Shown here: positions 42,247 through 51,196 of the stretch, in pieces | How positions within the stretch are numbered: position 1 is the first letter of the stretch | Layout: the number at the start of each line of letters is the position of its first letter | Origin: Candidatus Thalassarchaeum sp. | GTDB taxonomy: Archaea; Thermoplasmatota; Poseidoniia; Poseidoniales; Thalassarchaeaceae | Assembly: GCA_016777225.1 (NCBI GenBank) | Contig: JADHRW010000005.1 | Coordinates: 50,982-114,981, forward strand | Direction of reading: 5' to 3' | DNA: 64,000 bases | Made by a program: the position numbers and the translations under genes | Notes under the pieces: generated by a model | Seen by the model: only the letters and a program-made list of their open reading frames with translations | The model's database searches: none | Told to the model about the DNA's origin: nothing

Positions 42247-43152
42247 TTGAATAACTCTAACATCACGACAAACATCATGGACAGTGAAAGAAGGAAGCGT
42301 TTAATTCAGCTTCAACGGATGGAAATCACTGAGGCAGAAGTGTATACAAAACTAGCAAAAAGACAAAATAATCCGAAAAATAAAGATATCTTAGAGAAAA
42401 TTGCTATCCAAGAAAATGCGCATTATAATATTCTGAGAAAAAGTACTGGCATTGATGTTAATCCATCAAAAATAAGAGTATCATTACATGTAATGGCTTC
42501 AGTTTTATTTGGGCTTACTTTTTCTCTCAAACTTATGGAGAAAATTGAAAAGAGTGCGGCAAAAGAATATCGAGATTTAGGATTAGATGATATTGCTAAA
42601 GAGGAGGATGAACATGAACAAAAACTTCTTTCTCTATTAGAAGAAGATGCATTAAATTATCTCAGCAGTGTCATACTAGGGCTATCTGATGCATTAGTAG
42701 AATTAACAGGGGCTCTTGCAGGACTTACTTTAGCATTTCAAGAATTGAAAGTTGTTGCATTGGCAGGGTTAGTAACTGGAATTGCTGCATCTTTTAGCAT
42801 GGCTGCGTCTGAATTTTTAGCAACTAAAGAAGAAAATTCAGGACGTTCCCCGATTAAAGCAGCGATTTTCACAGGAGTGGCATACCTTTTCACAGTAATT
42901 CTTCTTGTGACTCCATATCTATTTTTAGATGATAATAGTGGTATGATACTAGGCCTTGAACCTCATTTTCAAGCACTTTGTGCTACATTGATAATTGGAT
43001 TATTAATTATCGCTAAATTTAATTTCTATGTATCAATAGCTCAGGACCATTCTTTCAAGCAAAGGTTTACAGAAATGACAGCAATTCTAATCGTAGTAAC
43101 GAGTATTTCCTTTGTCATAGGAGTCATTCTAAGAGATTGGTTCGCAATATGA
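42247..43152 (+). CDS. Rubrerythrin-like domain fused to VIT1/CCC1 family transporter
   Basis: N-terminal EAEVYTKLAKRQNNPKNKDILEKIAIQENAHY (ferritin-like) and EEDEHEQKLL; C-terminal ILGLSDALVELTGALAGLTLAFQE...SFSMAASEFLATKEE. Confidence 0.88.
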   Translation: MNNSNITTNIMDSERRKRLIQLQRMEITEAEVYTKLAKRQNNPKNKDILEKIAIQENAHYNILRKSTGIDVNPSKIRVSLHVMASVLFGLTFSLKLMEKIEKSAAKEYRDLGLDDIAKEEDEHEQKLLSLLEEDALNYLSSVILGLSDALVELTGALAGLTLAFQELKVVALAGLVTGIAASFSMAASEFLATKEENSGRSPIKAAIFTGVAYLFTVILLVTPYLFLDDNSGMILGLEPHFQALCATLIIGLLIIAKFNFYVSIAQDHSFKQRFTEMTAILIVVTSISFVIGVILRDWFAI

Positions 43153-43221
43153 ATATCAAATAAAATATAGATATGAGAAATTAGAGAACATCTAATCAAA
43201 GGGTTTGATGTATAGTATTGA

Positions 43222-44736
43222 TTGCGGTTGAGTATGAATGCTTATGATGAACTATTGGCAAGATTGAAAGATATTGATTTAGTTACCCAAATTGGAGGTT
43301 TATTAGGTTGGGATCAAGAGGTTCTGATGCCTCCAAAAGCGGCAACATTGAGAGCAGAACAACTATCCTGGATTTCAAAAACAGGGCATGAAAAGTTAAC
43401 TGACACAAGAATAGGGGAATTACTCGATATATTAGAACAAAAAAAAGATTTAGATGAAGTACAGATTGGAAACATTAGATTGGCTAGAGATTCTTATAAT
43501 AAGGCGACTAAATTACCAACTGACTTTGTTGCTGAAATGGCTATGCATAAATCGAAATCTCAAATTTCTTGGACGCGCGCAAGGGCAGAAAATGATTTTT
43601 CTATTTTTAGAGATGATTTGTCAAAAATGGTAGAAATGTCCAGAAAAAAGGCTGATTATCTTGGATATGATGAGATTCGATATGATGCACTTCTTGATTT
43701 ATATGAGTCAGGGTTAACTGTTTCGAAAGTAGACCCATTATTTGCAGGGCTGAGAGAAAATGTCGCCCCACTTGTAAAAAGAGTAATAGAAAATGGCAAA
43801 AAACCGGATATGTCATGGGTACATGATAACACTTGGAGTAAAGAAGGGCAAGAGGGGTTGTCACAGTCTATTTCTGAAGCAATAGGTTTTGATTTTCAAG
43901 CCGGAAGACGAGACGCTTCGACTCATCCATTCTGTGGCGGACCCAACCCAGATGATGTTAGATGGACAACTAGATATGATGAAAAAGATCCTTTTGGTTC
44001 GTTATATGGTTCAATGCATGAAACTGGGCATGGACTGTACGAACAAGGTCGGCCAAGAAATTTAGATTTTCAACCTGCTGGCTCAGCAAATGGACTGGGA
44101 GTTCATGAAAGTCAAAGTCGCTTATGGGAAAATCAAATAGGTCGTTCAAGGGAATTCTGTGAATGGGCATTACCCATTTGGAAAGAACACTTCCCAGAAC
44201 AAATGAAAGGAGTATCTGCAGAAGATCTATGGCGTTCTGTGAATTTTGTGGAACCGAGTTTAATCCGAGTAGAGGCTGACGAGGCTACATATAATCTTCA
44301 TATTATGATAAGATATGAAATTGAAAAGAAACTGATTTCAGGTGAAATAGAGGTTGATGAACTACCTGATGCATGGGATGATATGTATGAAGAATTCTTA
44401 GGTATAAGAGCTCCAAACAGAACTTTAGGTGTCCTGCAAGATATACATTGGTCATTTGGAGCATTTGGATACTTTCCTACTTATACACTTGGTAATCTAT
44501 ACTCAGCTCAATTACTAACTGCAGCAAGAAAAGAATTACCAAATCATGATGAACAAATAAGAAATGGCGATTTTATGCCATTACTTGAATGGATGCGCAA
44601 AAATGTACACTCTCGTGGGAGTATAATTGAACCTTCGGCGTTAATTAAAGAGGCAACGGGAAATAATCCATCTCCGGACGATTTTGTCAAATATCTTCAA
44701 GATAAAGTTGAATATCTGTATGAATTAACACCCTAG
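43222..44736 (+). CDS. Carboxypeptidase Taq (M32) metallopeptidase
   Basis: GSMHETGHGLYEQG (HExxH variant HETGH), GVHESQSRLWENQIGRSREF, DALPDAWDDMYEEFLGI-like region. Confidence 0.93.
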   Translation: MRLSMNAYDELLARLKDIDLVTQIGGLLGWDQEVLMPPKAATLRAEQLSWISKTGHEKLTDTRIGELLDILEQKKDLDEVQIGNIRLARDSYNKATKLPTDFVAEMAMHKSKSQISWTRARAENDFSIFRDDLSKMVEMSRKKADYLGYDEIRYDALLDLYESGLTVSKVDPLFAGLRENVAPLVKRVIENGKKPDMSWVHDNTWSKEGQEGLSQSISEAIGFDFQAGRRDASTHPFCGGPNPDDVRWTTRYDEKDPFGSLYGSMHETGHGLYEQGRPRNLDFQPAGSANGLGVHESQSRLWENQIGRSREFCEWALPIWKEHFPEQMKGVSAEDLWRSVNFVEPSLIRVEADEATYNLHIMIRYEIEKKLISGEIEVDELPDAWDDMYEEFLGIRAPNRTLGVLQDIHWSFGAFGYFPTYTLGNLYSAQLLTAARKELPNHDEQIRNGDFMPLLEWMRKNVHSRGSIIEPSALIKEATGNNPSPDDFVKYLQDKVEYLYELTP

Positions 44737-44772
44737 ATACGAAAACACAAAGCATGAGACGGTTTAGGAATT

Positions 44773-45834
44773 ATGATGCTAAGTCATAGATTAGAGGAAC
44801 TGGCATCATTCGTTAGGGATTTAGGCAGTGAATGTACATGCCTAATCATTCATGAAGATATTTTAATTGCAGGTTCAAAAAATGGAAAAATAGTGTCTTG
44901 GAACATTAAAGATGGGCATGAAATATGGAGTTTAGAAGTAGATGGGCCTATATCTGATATCGAAGTAAGTGATTTAATTTATTTGACAGCATCCGCTGAA
45001 CTACATGCTATTGAAATTGAAAATGGTAGTTTGAAATGGACCCAGGATATCGGCGGATCTAGTGACTTAATCAAAGTTGATAAAGAATCGATATGGGTTA
45101 CATCATCATTGTATGAAATTGAAGTACAAGATTATACTGAAACTACATTATTAAAATTTGATAAAAATTCTAAATTAATTAAATCAATTGTTTTTGAAGA
45201 AAGACCATGGTTTATGGCAATAGAAGAAAATGATTTGATTCTGGGTATTGGAAGACCAAGGTGTGGTTACTTAATTGTAAATAGTAATTATGAAATAATT
45301 CACGAAAAAATTAGTGGTGATAGCCCGATAACATTAGGAATCAAAACAAAATTTGGTTTTTTACTAGGTCATAGTAATGGCACAATGACTGAAATAAAAA
45401 ATAGAAACCAACAAAAAATTGAATTAGAACAATCTCCTATAACTTCAATGATTGGAACAGAGGATTTTTGGTGTTTAGGAGATGAAAAGGGCACAATTCT
45501 TTCTTCGAATAACTGGAAAAAAAATATTTCCAATAGGATTGACTGTCTAATAGAAGTCAATAATTTAATTTGGGCAGCTGCTGTTAATAATGAAAATCGA
45601 ATTTATTTATTGGATAAAAATAATGGCGATACTAAACATATAGTAACTCATGACTCAAGAATTATATTAATGAAACATATAAATGGTAAAATTGCTATAT
45701 CTGATAAAAATGGGAAAATAATACTTTTAGAAGAAGAAATTGTATATAGGAGACTAAGTGAAATCAAAGAAATCTCCCAAAATCAAGAAAAAAGAGATTT
45801 GTTAAAAAAACGATTAAGAGAACTTCGCAAGTAA
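44773..45834 (+). CDS. PQQ-like beta-propeller repeat protein
   Basis: GSKNGKIVSWNIKDGHEIWSLEVDGPISDIEVSDLIYLTASAELHAIEIENGSLKWTQDIGG repeats. Confidence 0.7.
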   Translation: MMLSHRLEELASFVRDLGSECTCLIIHEDILIAGSKNGKIVSWNIKDGHEIWSLEVDGPISDIEVSDLIYLTASAELHAIEIENGSLKWTQDIGGSSDLIKVDKESIWVTSSLYEIEVQDYTETTLLKFDKNSKLIKSIVFEERPWFMAIEENDLILGIGRPRCGYLIVNSNYEIIHEKISGDSPITLGIKTKFGFLLGHSNGTMTEIKNRNQQKIELEQSPITSMIGTEDFWCLGDEKGTILSSNNWKKNISNRIDCLIEVNNLIWAAAVNNENRIYLLDKNNGDTKHIVTHDSRIILMKHINGKIAISDKNGKIILLEEEIVYRRLSEIKEISQNQEKRDLLKKRLRELRK

Positions 45835-45841
45835 ATTCTTA

Positions 45842-45879
45842 CAGTGGAAATTAACCCCTATTGACCCTCATTTCCAGTG
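45842..45879 (+). terminator. Imperfect inverted repeat after the beta-propeller gene
   Basis: CAGTGGAAAT (45842-45851) vs ATTTCCAGTG (45870-45879), one mismatch. Confidence 0.3.
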
Positions 45880-45899
45880 TACTGCGACCTTATTGTAGA

Positions 45900-46600
45900 A
45901 AGGTTTAAGAGCCGCAGCCGTCCCTGTGAACTTTGCTGCTCCAGTGGAGGGGTGTGGGCGTGATTAGTCATGACCCGCGGGCCACAACAACCGAGCTCCA
46001 AAAAAGGAGCAGTAAAACCGGAAATCGAAAGAAATCCGGGGAAAGTCAAAACGTCTGTGGACGTAGAGACAACGGGAGAACTGAGATGGGAAAGAACTGG
46101 ACGAAAGGAAAGGGAAAGAACTCACAGAGGAAGTATGGAAAACAACACCGAACCGGCAACGGGGAAAACATAACCGAAATACAAACTATCCCGAAGAGGT
46201 ACACGAGCGAAGAGAAAGAACCAGAGATGGAACTAACTTGAGGCGCGTATGTGGGGAAATGAAGATGAAAAAAACCGGACGCAAGAAAGGGGAAAAGAAA
46301 CAGAAAGGAAACACATTGAAGACAAGAGCGGGAAACCGTGGAGGATCAGTACTGAGACGTGGAAAAAACTAGTGAGAGCTAGGGAAATAAACGAACACGG
46401 ATTAAAAGAAGAGATTCTTAAAATTCGGAAAAAGACGAAGAGAGAGCATGAAGTCTCTAAGTCATCTACCCCAGGAGAGTAGGGACCTTAGGGAAACTAC
46501 AAACCTGGGACCCTGCGGAGTTAGCAGAGGGTAATGATCCCCCAATGTTCAGAACCCACTGCTAGCTCCCACCTATTCGGTATTTCGGCTCGACTTTTTA
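45900..46600 (+). ncRNA. Candidate large structured non-coding RNA, class not recognised; boundaries approximate
   Basis: No credible protein; G/A-rich on + strand; local hairpins GCTCC-aaaaaa-GGAGC (45995-46010), CCGGA..TCCGG (46018-46039), ACGTC-tgtg-GACGT (46051-46064), AAGAA-GAGA-TTCTT (46406-46419), AGAGA..TCTCT (46441-46458), CCCAGG..CCTGGG (46470-46509), GGAGTTAGCAG..CTGCTAGCTCC (46517-46569); T-run 46595-46599. Confidence 0.55.
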
Positions 46601-48202
46601 CTTCTTATTAGGTCCTATCATTTCTTCTGGCTTAACCCATTTATCGAATTGTTGATTATCTAATAATTCTAGTTCTAATGCACTCTCCCTTAGTGTCATA
46701 TTGTTATTATGAGCATTTTTTGCTATTTTTGCTGCATTATCATATCCAATATGAGGATTAAGTGCAGTAACGAGCATTAATGAGTTTTCTAAATGTTGAG
46801 AAATTTTCTCATGATTAGCTCCTAACCCTTCAACACATTTTTCTGAGAACGAAACACAGGTATCGGAAAGTATCCTTATGCTATGTAGGAGATTATGAAT
46901 CATCATCGGCTTATACACATTTAATTCAAAATTTCCTTGACTCCCTCCTATTGAAATTGCAGTATTATTGCCCATTACTTGGCAACAAACCATTGTCATT
47001 GCTTCCGCCTGAGTAGGATTAACTTTGCCAGGCATTATACTGGAGCCTGGTTCATTGGCCGGAAGTGATAATTCTCCAAAACCACACCTAGGTCCTGACC
47101 CCATCCAGCGGATATCGTTGGCTATTTTCATTAAAGAAGCGGCCAAGGTATTCAGCATTCCAGACGAGGCAACTATAGCATCATGAGCGGCTAATTGTGC
47201 AAATTTATTTTCTGCACTCGTAAAATCTAAAGAAGTGTAAGTTGCTATTTTCTTCGCTACCTTTTCAGAAAAATCAGGGTGGGTATTGAGACCAGTTCCC
47301 ACCGCAGTTCCACCTAGAGCAAGTTCAAGAAGGTCTAATTGAGTATTTTCTATACGAGCAATGTCTGAATCTAACATTGAGACATAAGCGCTAAACTCCT
47401 GTCCTAAGGTCAATGGTACAGCATCCATTAGATGAGTTCGACCAATTTTGACTACGCTTGAAAATTCTCTTGATTTCTTATCTAAAGAGTTTCTTAACTT
47501 CATTATTGCCGGTATTAATCTATGTTGAATTTCTTCTGCTGCAGCGATATGCATAGCAGTAGGGAATGTATCATTACTTGATTGGGCTCTGTTGACATGA
47601 TCATTTGGGTGGACGGGTGTTTTACTACCTAAACGGCCATTAGTAAGTTCTATCGCACGATTAGCAATTACTTCGTTTGCATTCATATTAGTTTGTGTTC
47701 CTGAACCAGTCTGCCATACACGTAATGGGAAATGATCATTCAGACTGCCCGAAATTACTTCATCGCAAGCAGAAGATATTAGAGCGCCTATTTTAGGATC
47801 TAATTCATTTAATTCTACATTTGTTTCAGCTGCAGATTTCTTGAGAATACCAAATGCACGTATCATTGCATGTGGCATTATATCAATACCGATATTGAAA
47901 TTAATTAGAGAACGAGCTGTCTGGGCTCCATAATAACGATCGGAGGGGACTTTAATTTCGCCCATGGTATCTTTTTCAATTCTCATAAAATCTTCATCAC
48001 CACGCGCTTTTTTTGACTCGCCCTCTGGCTCATATGGTTGAGAATTTCTCTCGGAAAAAAGAGCGTTTTCGATCATTTTAGATATTGTTGCTGAACGACC
48101 ATCATTTTGTCCTTTGCCTACTTTTTTATCTAATTTTTTAGCTAATTCTTCAGGGATACTTATGCTTAATATTCGGCGGTCGCCCGTTCTATGTTTAGCC
48201 AT
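46598..48202 (-). CDS. fumC: Class II fumarate hydratase with N-terminal ribbon-helix-helix domain
   Basis: N-terminus [40 protein letters not shown] (RHH); then [26 protein letters not shown]..., [27 protein letters not shown] (fumarase/aspartase signature). Confidence 0.93.
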   Translation of the reverse strand: MAKHRTGDRRILSISIPEELAKKLDKKVGKGQNDGRSATISKMIENALFSERNSQPYEPEGESKKARGDEDFMRIEKDTMGEIKVPSDRYYGAQTARSLINFNIGIDIMPHAMIRAFGILKKSAAETNVELNELDPKIGALISSACDEVISGSLNDHFPLRVWQTGSGTQTNMNANEVIANRAIELTNGRLGSKTPVHPNDHVNRAQSSNDTFPTAMHIAAAEEIQHRLIPAIMKLRNSLDKKSREFSSVVKIGRTHLMDAVPLTLGQEFSAYVSMLDSDIARIENTQLDLLELALGGTAVGTGLNTHPDFSEKVAKKIATYTSLDFTSAENKFAQLAAHDAIVASSGMLNTLAASLMKIANDIRWMGSGPRCGFGELSLPANEPGSSIMPGKVNPTQAEAMTMVCCQVMGNNTAISIGGSQGNFELNVYKPMMIHNLLHSIRILSDTCVSFSEKCVEGLGANHEKISQHLENSLMLVTALNPHIGYDNAAKIAKNAHNNNMTLRESALELELLDNQQFDKWVKPEEMIGPNKK

Positions 48203-48287
48203 GATTCATGCGGTTAATAACTTATTAATAAACATAGTGATTAGTAGATTAGCAGTGTGACTTTTAAAAATATTTTAAAAAACTATT

Positions 48288-48770
48288 TCAGATTCTTTGG
48301 ACTGAAATTATTTGCACAGGAGTATGAGGCTTATCTCTATGATCTGTCTCCTGTGATTCTATTGATTTAACTACATCCATCCCCTTCAATACTTCGCCGA
48401 AAACTGCATGATTTCCATTGAGCCAAGGAGTCGGCACAGTAGTTAAGAAGAATTGCGAACCCCCAGTATTTCTACCGGCATTAGCCATAGAAAATAATCC
48501 TGGTCTATCGTGAGATTTGGCTAAGGCAGATGTTTCGCAGGGGATTTGCCAGCCTGGGCCTCCAGTTCCGGCTGCTCGACTATCTGGATCTTTTGATTTT
48601 GGACAACCTCCTTGGATCATAAAATCCTTTATTATACGATGAAAGTGGAGCCCATTATAAAATCCCGAATCTACTAATTTTAAGAAATTATCCGTAGTTT
48701 CTGGACAATCTTTTGTATAAAGTTCGATTTGTATTTCGCCTAAAGTTGTAGACATTTGTACCATAGTCAT
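48288..48770 (-). CDS. Peptidyl-prolyl cis-trans isomerase, cyclophilin type
   Basis: NFLKLVDSGFYNGLHFHRIIKDFMIQGGCP; NTGGSQFFLTTVPTPWLNGNHAVFGEVLKGMDVV. Confidence 0.95.
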   Translation of the reverse strand: MTMVQMSTTLGEIQIELYTKDCPETTDNFLKLVDSGFYNGLHFHRIIKDFMIQGGCPKSKDPDSRAAGTGGPGWQIPCETSALAKSHDRPGLFSMANAGRNTGGSQFFLTTVPTPWLNGNHAVFGEVLKGMDVVKSIESQETDHRDKPHTPVQIISVQRI

Positions 48771-48855
48771 ACCCCTGCGAAATAACTGATGTTCATGAGG
48801 TTGATGGTTTGGTGCCGTGATAAGGATAATGAAGTTTTAACGTCTTGAAACTGTT

Positions 48856-50076
48856 ATGAGCGAGCTGAGCGGGCACGACTGTCCTCGTTGTAATGTGGAA
48901 TTATATATTGAAATGGCCGAACAGGCTGAAGGCGTAGATCTTCTAATTTGTAAGGAATGTTGGGGCGTTGGAGTCGCGGCTAAATCTATGGAATCTGTCA
49001 TCTCGAAAGGAGAAAAGCTTGATAAAAATATAGATAATTTGATCAAAAGAACTGGCGTATGTAAATGCCCAATGTGTTCTACGAAAATGGATATAATTGA
49101 ATTAGATTTACCTGAAAATGTTGAAGAAAAATTAAAAATGTTAAACAAAGGTTCGAAAATGACGGCATTATCTACAAAAAAGGTAGTAATTGATTCTTGT
49201 AGTAATTGCCCCACCTTCTGGTTTGATGCAGGGGAATTAGACCTTCTTAACGGGATTCAACCTAAAATGAGAGATGTGAATTATGAATCTAAATCAAATA
49301 GATTAATCGAAGATCAATCGTTAACGGAAGATTTTTTGAAAAAGAAAGATACGGAGAGAAAGGCTATAGGCGGTTTAATTATAATTTTATCATTGGCATT
49401 CGCAGGATCTATGGGGATTGTGGGAAAAGCAGTCATGGGGTTAATTGGTTTAGGGGGTTTAATTGCAGTTCTAAGTAAAAATCCGAACCAGAAGCTCGCA
49501 GCAGGGACCTGTGACAAATGTCTGGAAGAAAACAAATCTCTAGCGTGGAATTGTCAGAGGGGGGGTTGTTGGGCGCATATTTGTAACGATTGTCAAACTA
49601 TTGGTGACGACCCTGTTGAGGCATACGCCAAAACTCTAGGAAAAGTTGCAGCTGGCACCGTTATGGTAGGTATAGGCATCCTAGCAGTTGCAGCTATAGC
49701 CGAAACTGGAGGTGGAGGCCTTGGCATACCTGACTTAGTAGGTGGTTCAGGCGGAAACAAAGAAAAAAGATCAGAGTGGAAAAGCATGTTACTCTGTAGA
49801 GAATGTGTAGAAGTAGCTAAAGAAGAAGAGCAAAAGCAGCTAGAAAAATCTGAAGATAGAGTAAAGAAGCTACAAAAAGCCAAAGATTCCTACGAGGATG
49901 AAGCTTCAACAAATTTCGAAGAAGTAGAAGAAAAGGAAAGAAAAAATGACTACGAAAAAATAGAAACTGTTGAGCTTCGCCGTAGCATCTCTTGTGATTA
50001 TGTAGACGCCCTAAATGGCAAAAAGTGTCAAAGAGTGACTTTTAGACAATTGAATTATTGTTACATGCATAAGTAA
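48856..50076 (+). CDS. Zinc-ribbon (zf-TFIIB-like) membrane protein, unknown function
   Basis: CPRCNVELYIEM...CKECWGVG, CKCPMCSTKMDII...CSNCPTFWFDAGELDLL; hydrophobic segments; C-terminal charged coil and Cys residues. Confidence 0.7.
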   Translation: MSELSGHDCPRCNVELYIEMAEQAEGVDLLICKECWGVGVAAKSMESVISKGEKLDKNIDNLIKRTGVCKCPMCSTKMDIIELDLPENVEEKLKMLNKGSKMTALSTKKVVIDSCSNCPTFWFDAGELDLLNGIQPKMRDVNYESKSNRLIEDQSLTEDFLKKKDTERKAIGGLIIILSLAFAGSMGIVGKAVMGLIGLGGLIAVLSKNPNQKLAAGTCDKCLEENKSLAWNCQRGGCWAHICNDCQTIGDDPVEAYAKTLGKVAAGTVMVGIGILAVAAIAETGGGGLGIPDLVGGSGGNKEKRSEWKSMLLCRECVEVAKEEEQKQLEKSEDRVKKLQKAKDSYEDEASTNFEEVEEKERKNDYEKIETVELRRSISCDYVDALNGKKCQRVTFRQLNYCYMHK

Positions 50077-50092
50077 GAATGAATAACTGCAA

Positions 50093-50491
50093 TTATGCTA
50101 CGATTGAACCTAATAAGACATTTTCAGATAATTCTAGAAGATTAACAGAACCATCGGGATCTAATGCACCAAGAATTAGGAATTGTGAGATAAAACCTCC
50201 GGGTAATGTTTTTTCTCCAAGATTTATTGCACCGACTACTAAACGATCGACTAAGTCGCTTCTAGAATAGTTAGTTATTTGAGCGGAACTAGATAAAATC
50301 CCTATAATAGGCCCAAAATCAACTTGGATTTTATATGAGGGTTTTCTCATTTCGGGGTATTGAAGGACATCAATGATTTTTCCAACTCGGATGTCTAAAG
50401 AAAAATAATCATTTACTCCAACATACTCTTTCCGTAATAATTTTTCAGGATGATAAGGTAAATTATCCGTATCTATTTCATGCTGACCCAT
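50093..50491 (-). CDS. tRNA-binding (CsaA/EMAP-II-like) OB-fold protein
   Basis: DYFSLDIRVGKIIDVLQYPEMRKPSYKIQVDFGPIIGILSSSAQITNYSRSDLVDRLVVGAINLGEK. Confidence 0.88.
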   Translation of the reverse strand: MGQHEIDTDNLPYHPEKLLRKEYVGVNDYFSLDIRVGKIIDVLQYPEMRKPSYKIQVDFGPIIGILSSSAQITNYSRSDLVDRLVVGAINLGEKTLPGGFISQFLILGALDPDGSVNLLELSENVLLGSIVA

Positions 50492-51124
50492 TCACTCACC
50501 TGTGACGTCAGAGCGGACTAATAAAGGGATGAGCAAAACATTCGCTTGGTCAAATGCATTAATGCCACCTTCTTGACGATCAAGTATGGTGATACAAGCA
50601 ACTACTTCGCAACCTATTTCAGTTAATCTCTCCGATGCTTTAAGTGCCGAGCCGCCAGTTGTAGTTACATCTTCTAACAAGATTACTCTATCTCCTTTTT
50701 TGAGACTAGAACCTTCAATTCCAGGAGGATTTCCTGTTTTTCTACCTCCTCGTCCTTTGGCTTCTTTACGGACCATGAATCCACGTATCTGAGAATCTTT
50801 AGAGGCCTTGGCTATTACTATTCCAGTTAACGGAACTGCTCCTAATTCTAGTCCACCAACTGCATCTATTGAGCCTAGGGAGTCAATTTTTGAATGAATA
50901 AGAACGCCGAGAAGATGAGCACTTTCAGGATCCATCATTACTGGCTTCATATCAAAGAAATGAGGACTTTTTCTTCCACTAGCTAAGGTGAATAAATCAT
51001 CTGGAGAATGGAGATATGCTAACTCTCGTACTTTTTGGATTAATCGAAATTTAGCATCACTTACACTTGTCGACATACTGTTACCTCTATATGCGGTTGT
51101 AGTGAATCGAATGAATGTTCCCAC
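50492..51124 (-). CDS. pyrE: Orotate phosphoribosyltransferase
   Basis: LASGRKSPHFFDMKPVMMDPE, VGGLELGAVPLTGIVIAKA, VILLEDVTTTGGSALKASERL. Internal ATG (MSTSVSDAKF) is a plausible start. Confidence 0.9.
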   Translation of the reverse strand: MGTFIRFTTTAYRGNSMSTSVSDAKFRLIQKVRELAYLHSPDDLFTLASGRKSPHFFDMKPVMMDPESAHLLGVLIHSKIDSLGSIDAVGGLELGAVPLTGIVIAKASKDSQIRGFMVRKEAKGRGGRKTGNPPGIEGSSLKKGDRVILLEDVTTTGGSALKASERLTEIGCEVVACITILDRQEGGINAFDQANVLLIPLLVRSDVTGE

Positions 51125-51196
51125 ATTAAAATACTAGATTTGACATTGTTTACACTGAATGTTCTTGTGCGGCCGGTATCGTTGAGAGAATATTGA

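Noticed and set aside
45933-46482. Small + strand ORFs (102, 67, 77 aa) in the purine-rich interval
   Set aside because: Translations are low-complexity charged sequence with no recognisable fold; overlapping ORFs in different frames and abundant stems fit a non-coding interpretation better.
45900-46600. RNase P RNA, SRP RNA or group II intron
   Set aside because: GGGGAAAGTC and TTCAGAACCC look vaguely like RNase P CR-I/CR-V but cannot form the expected P4; no SRP GGAAG/GCAGCC S-domain; no domain V-like 34-mer or reverse transcriptase.
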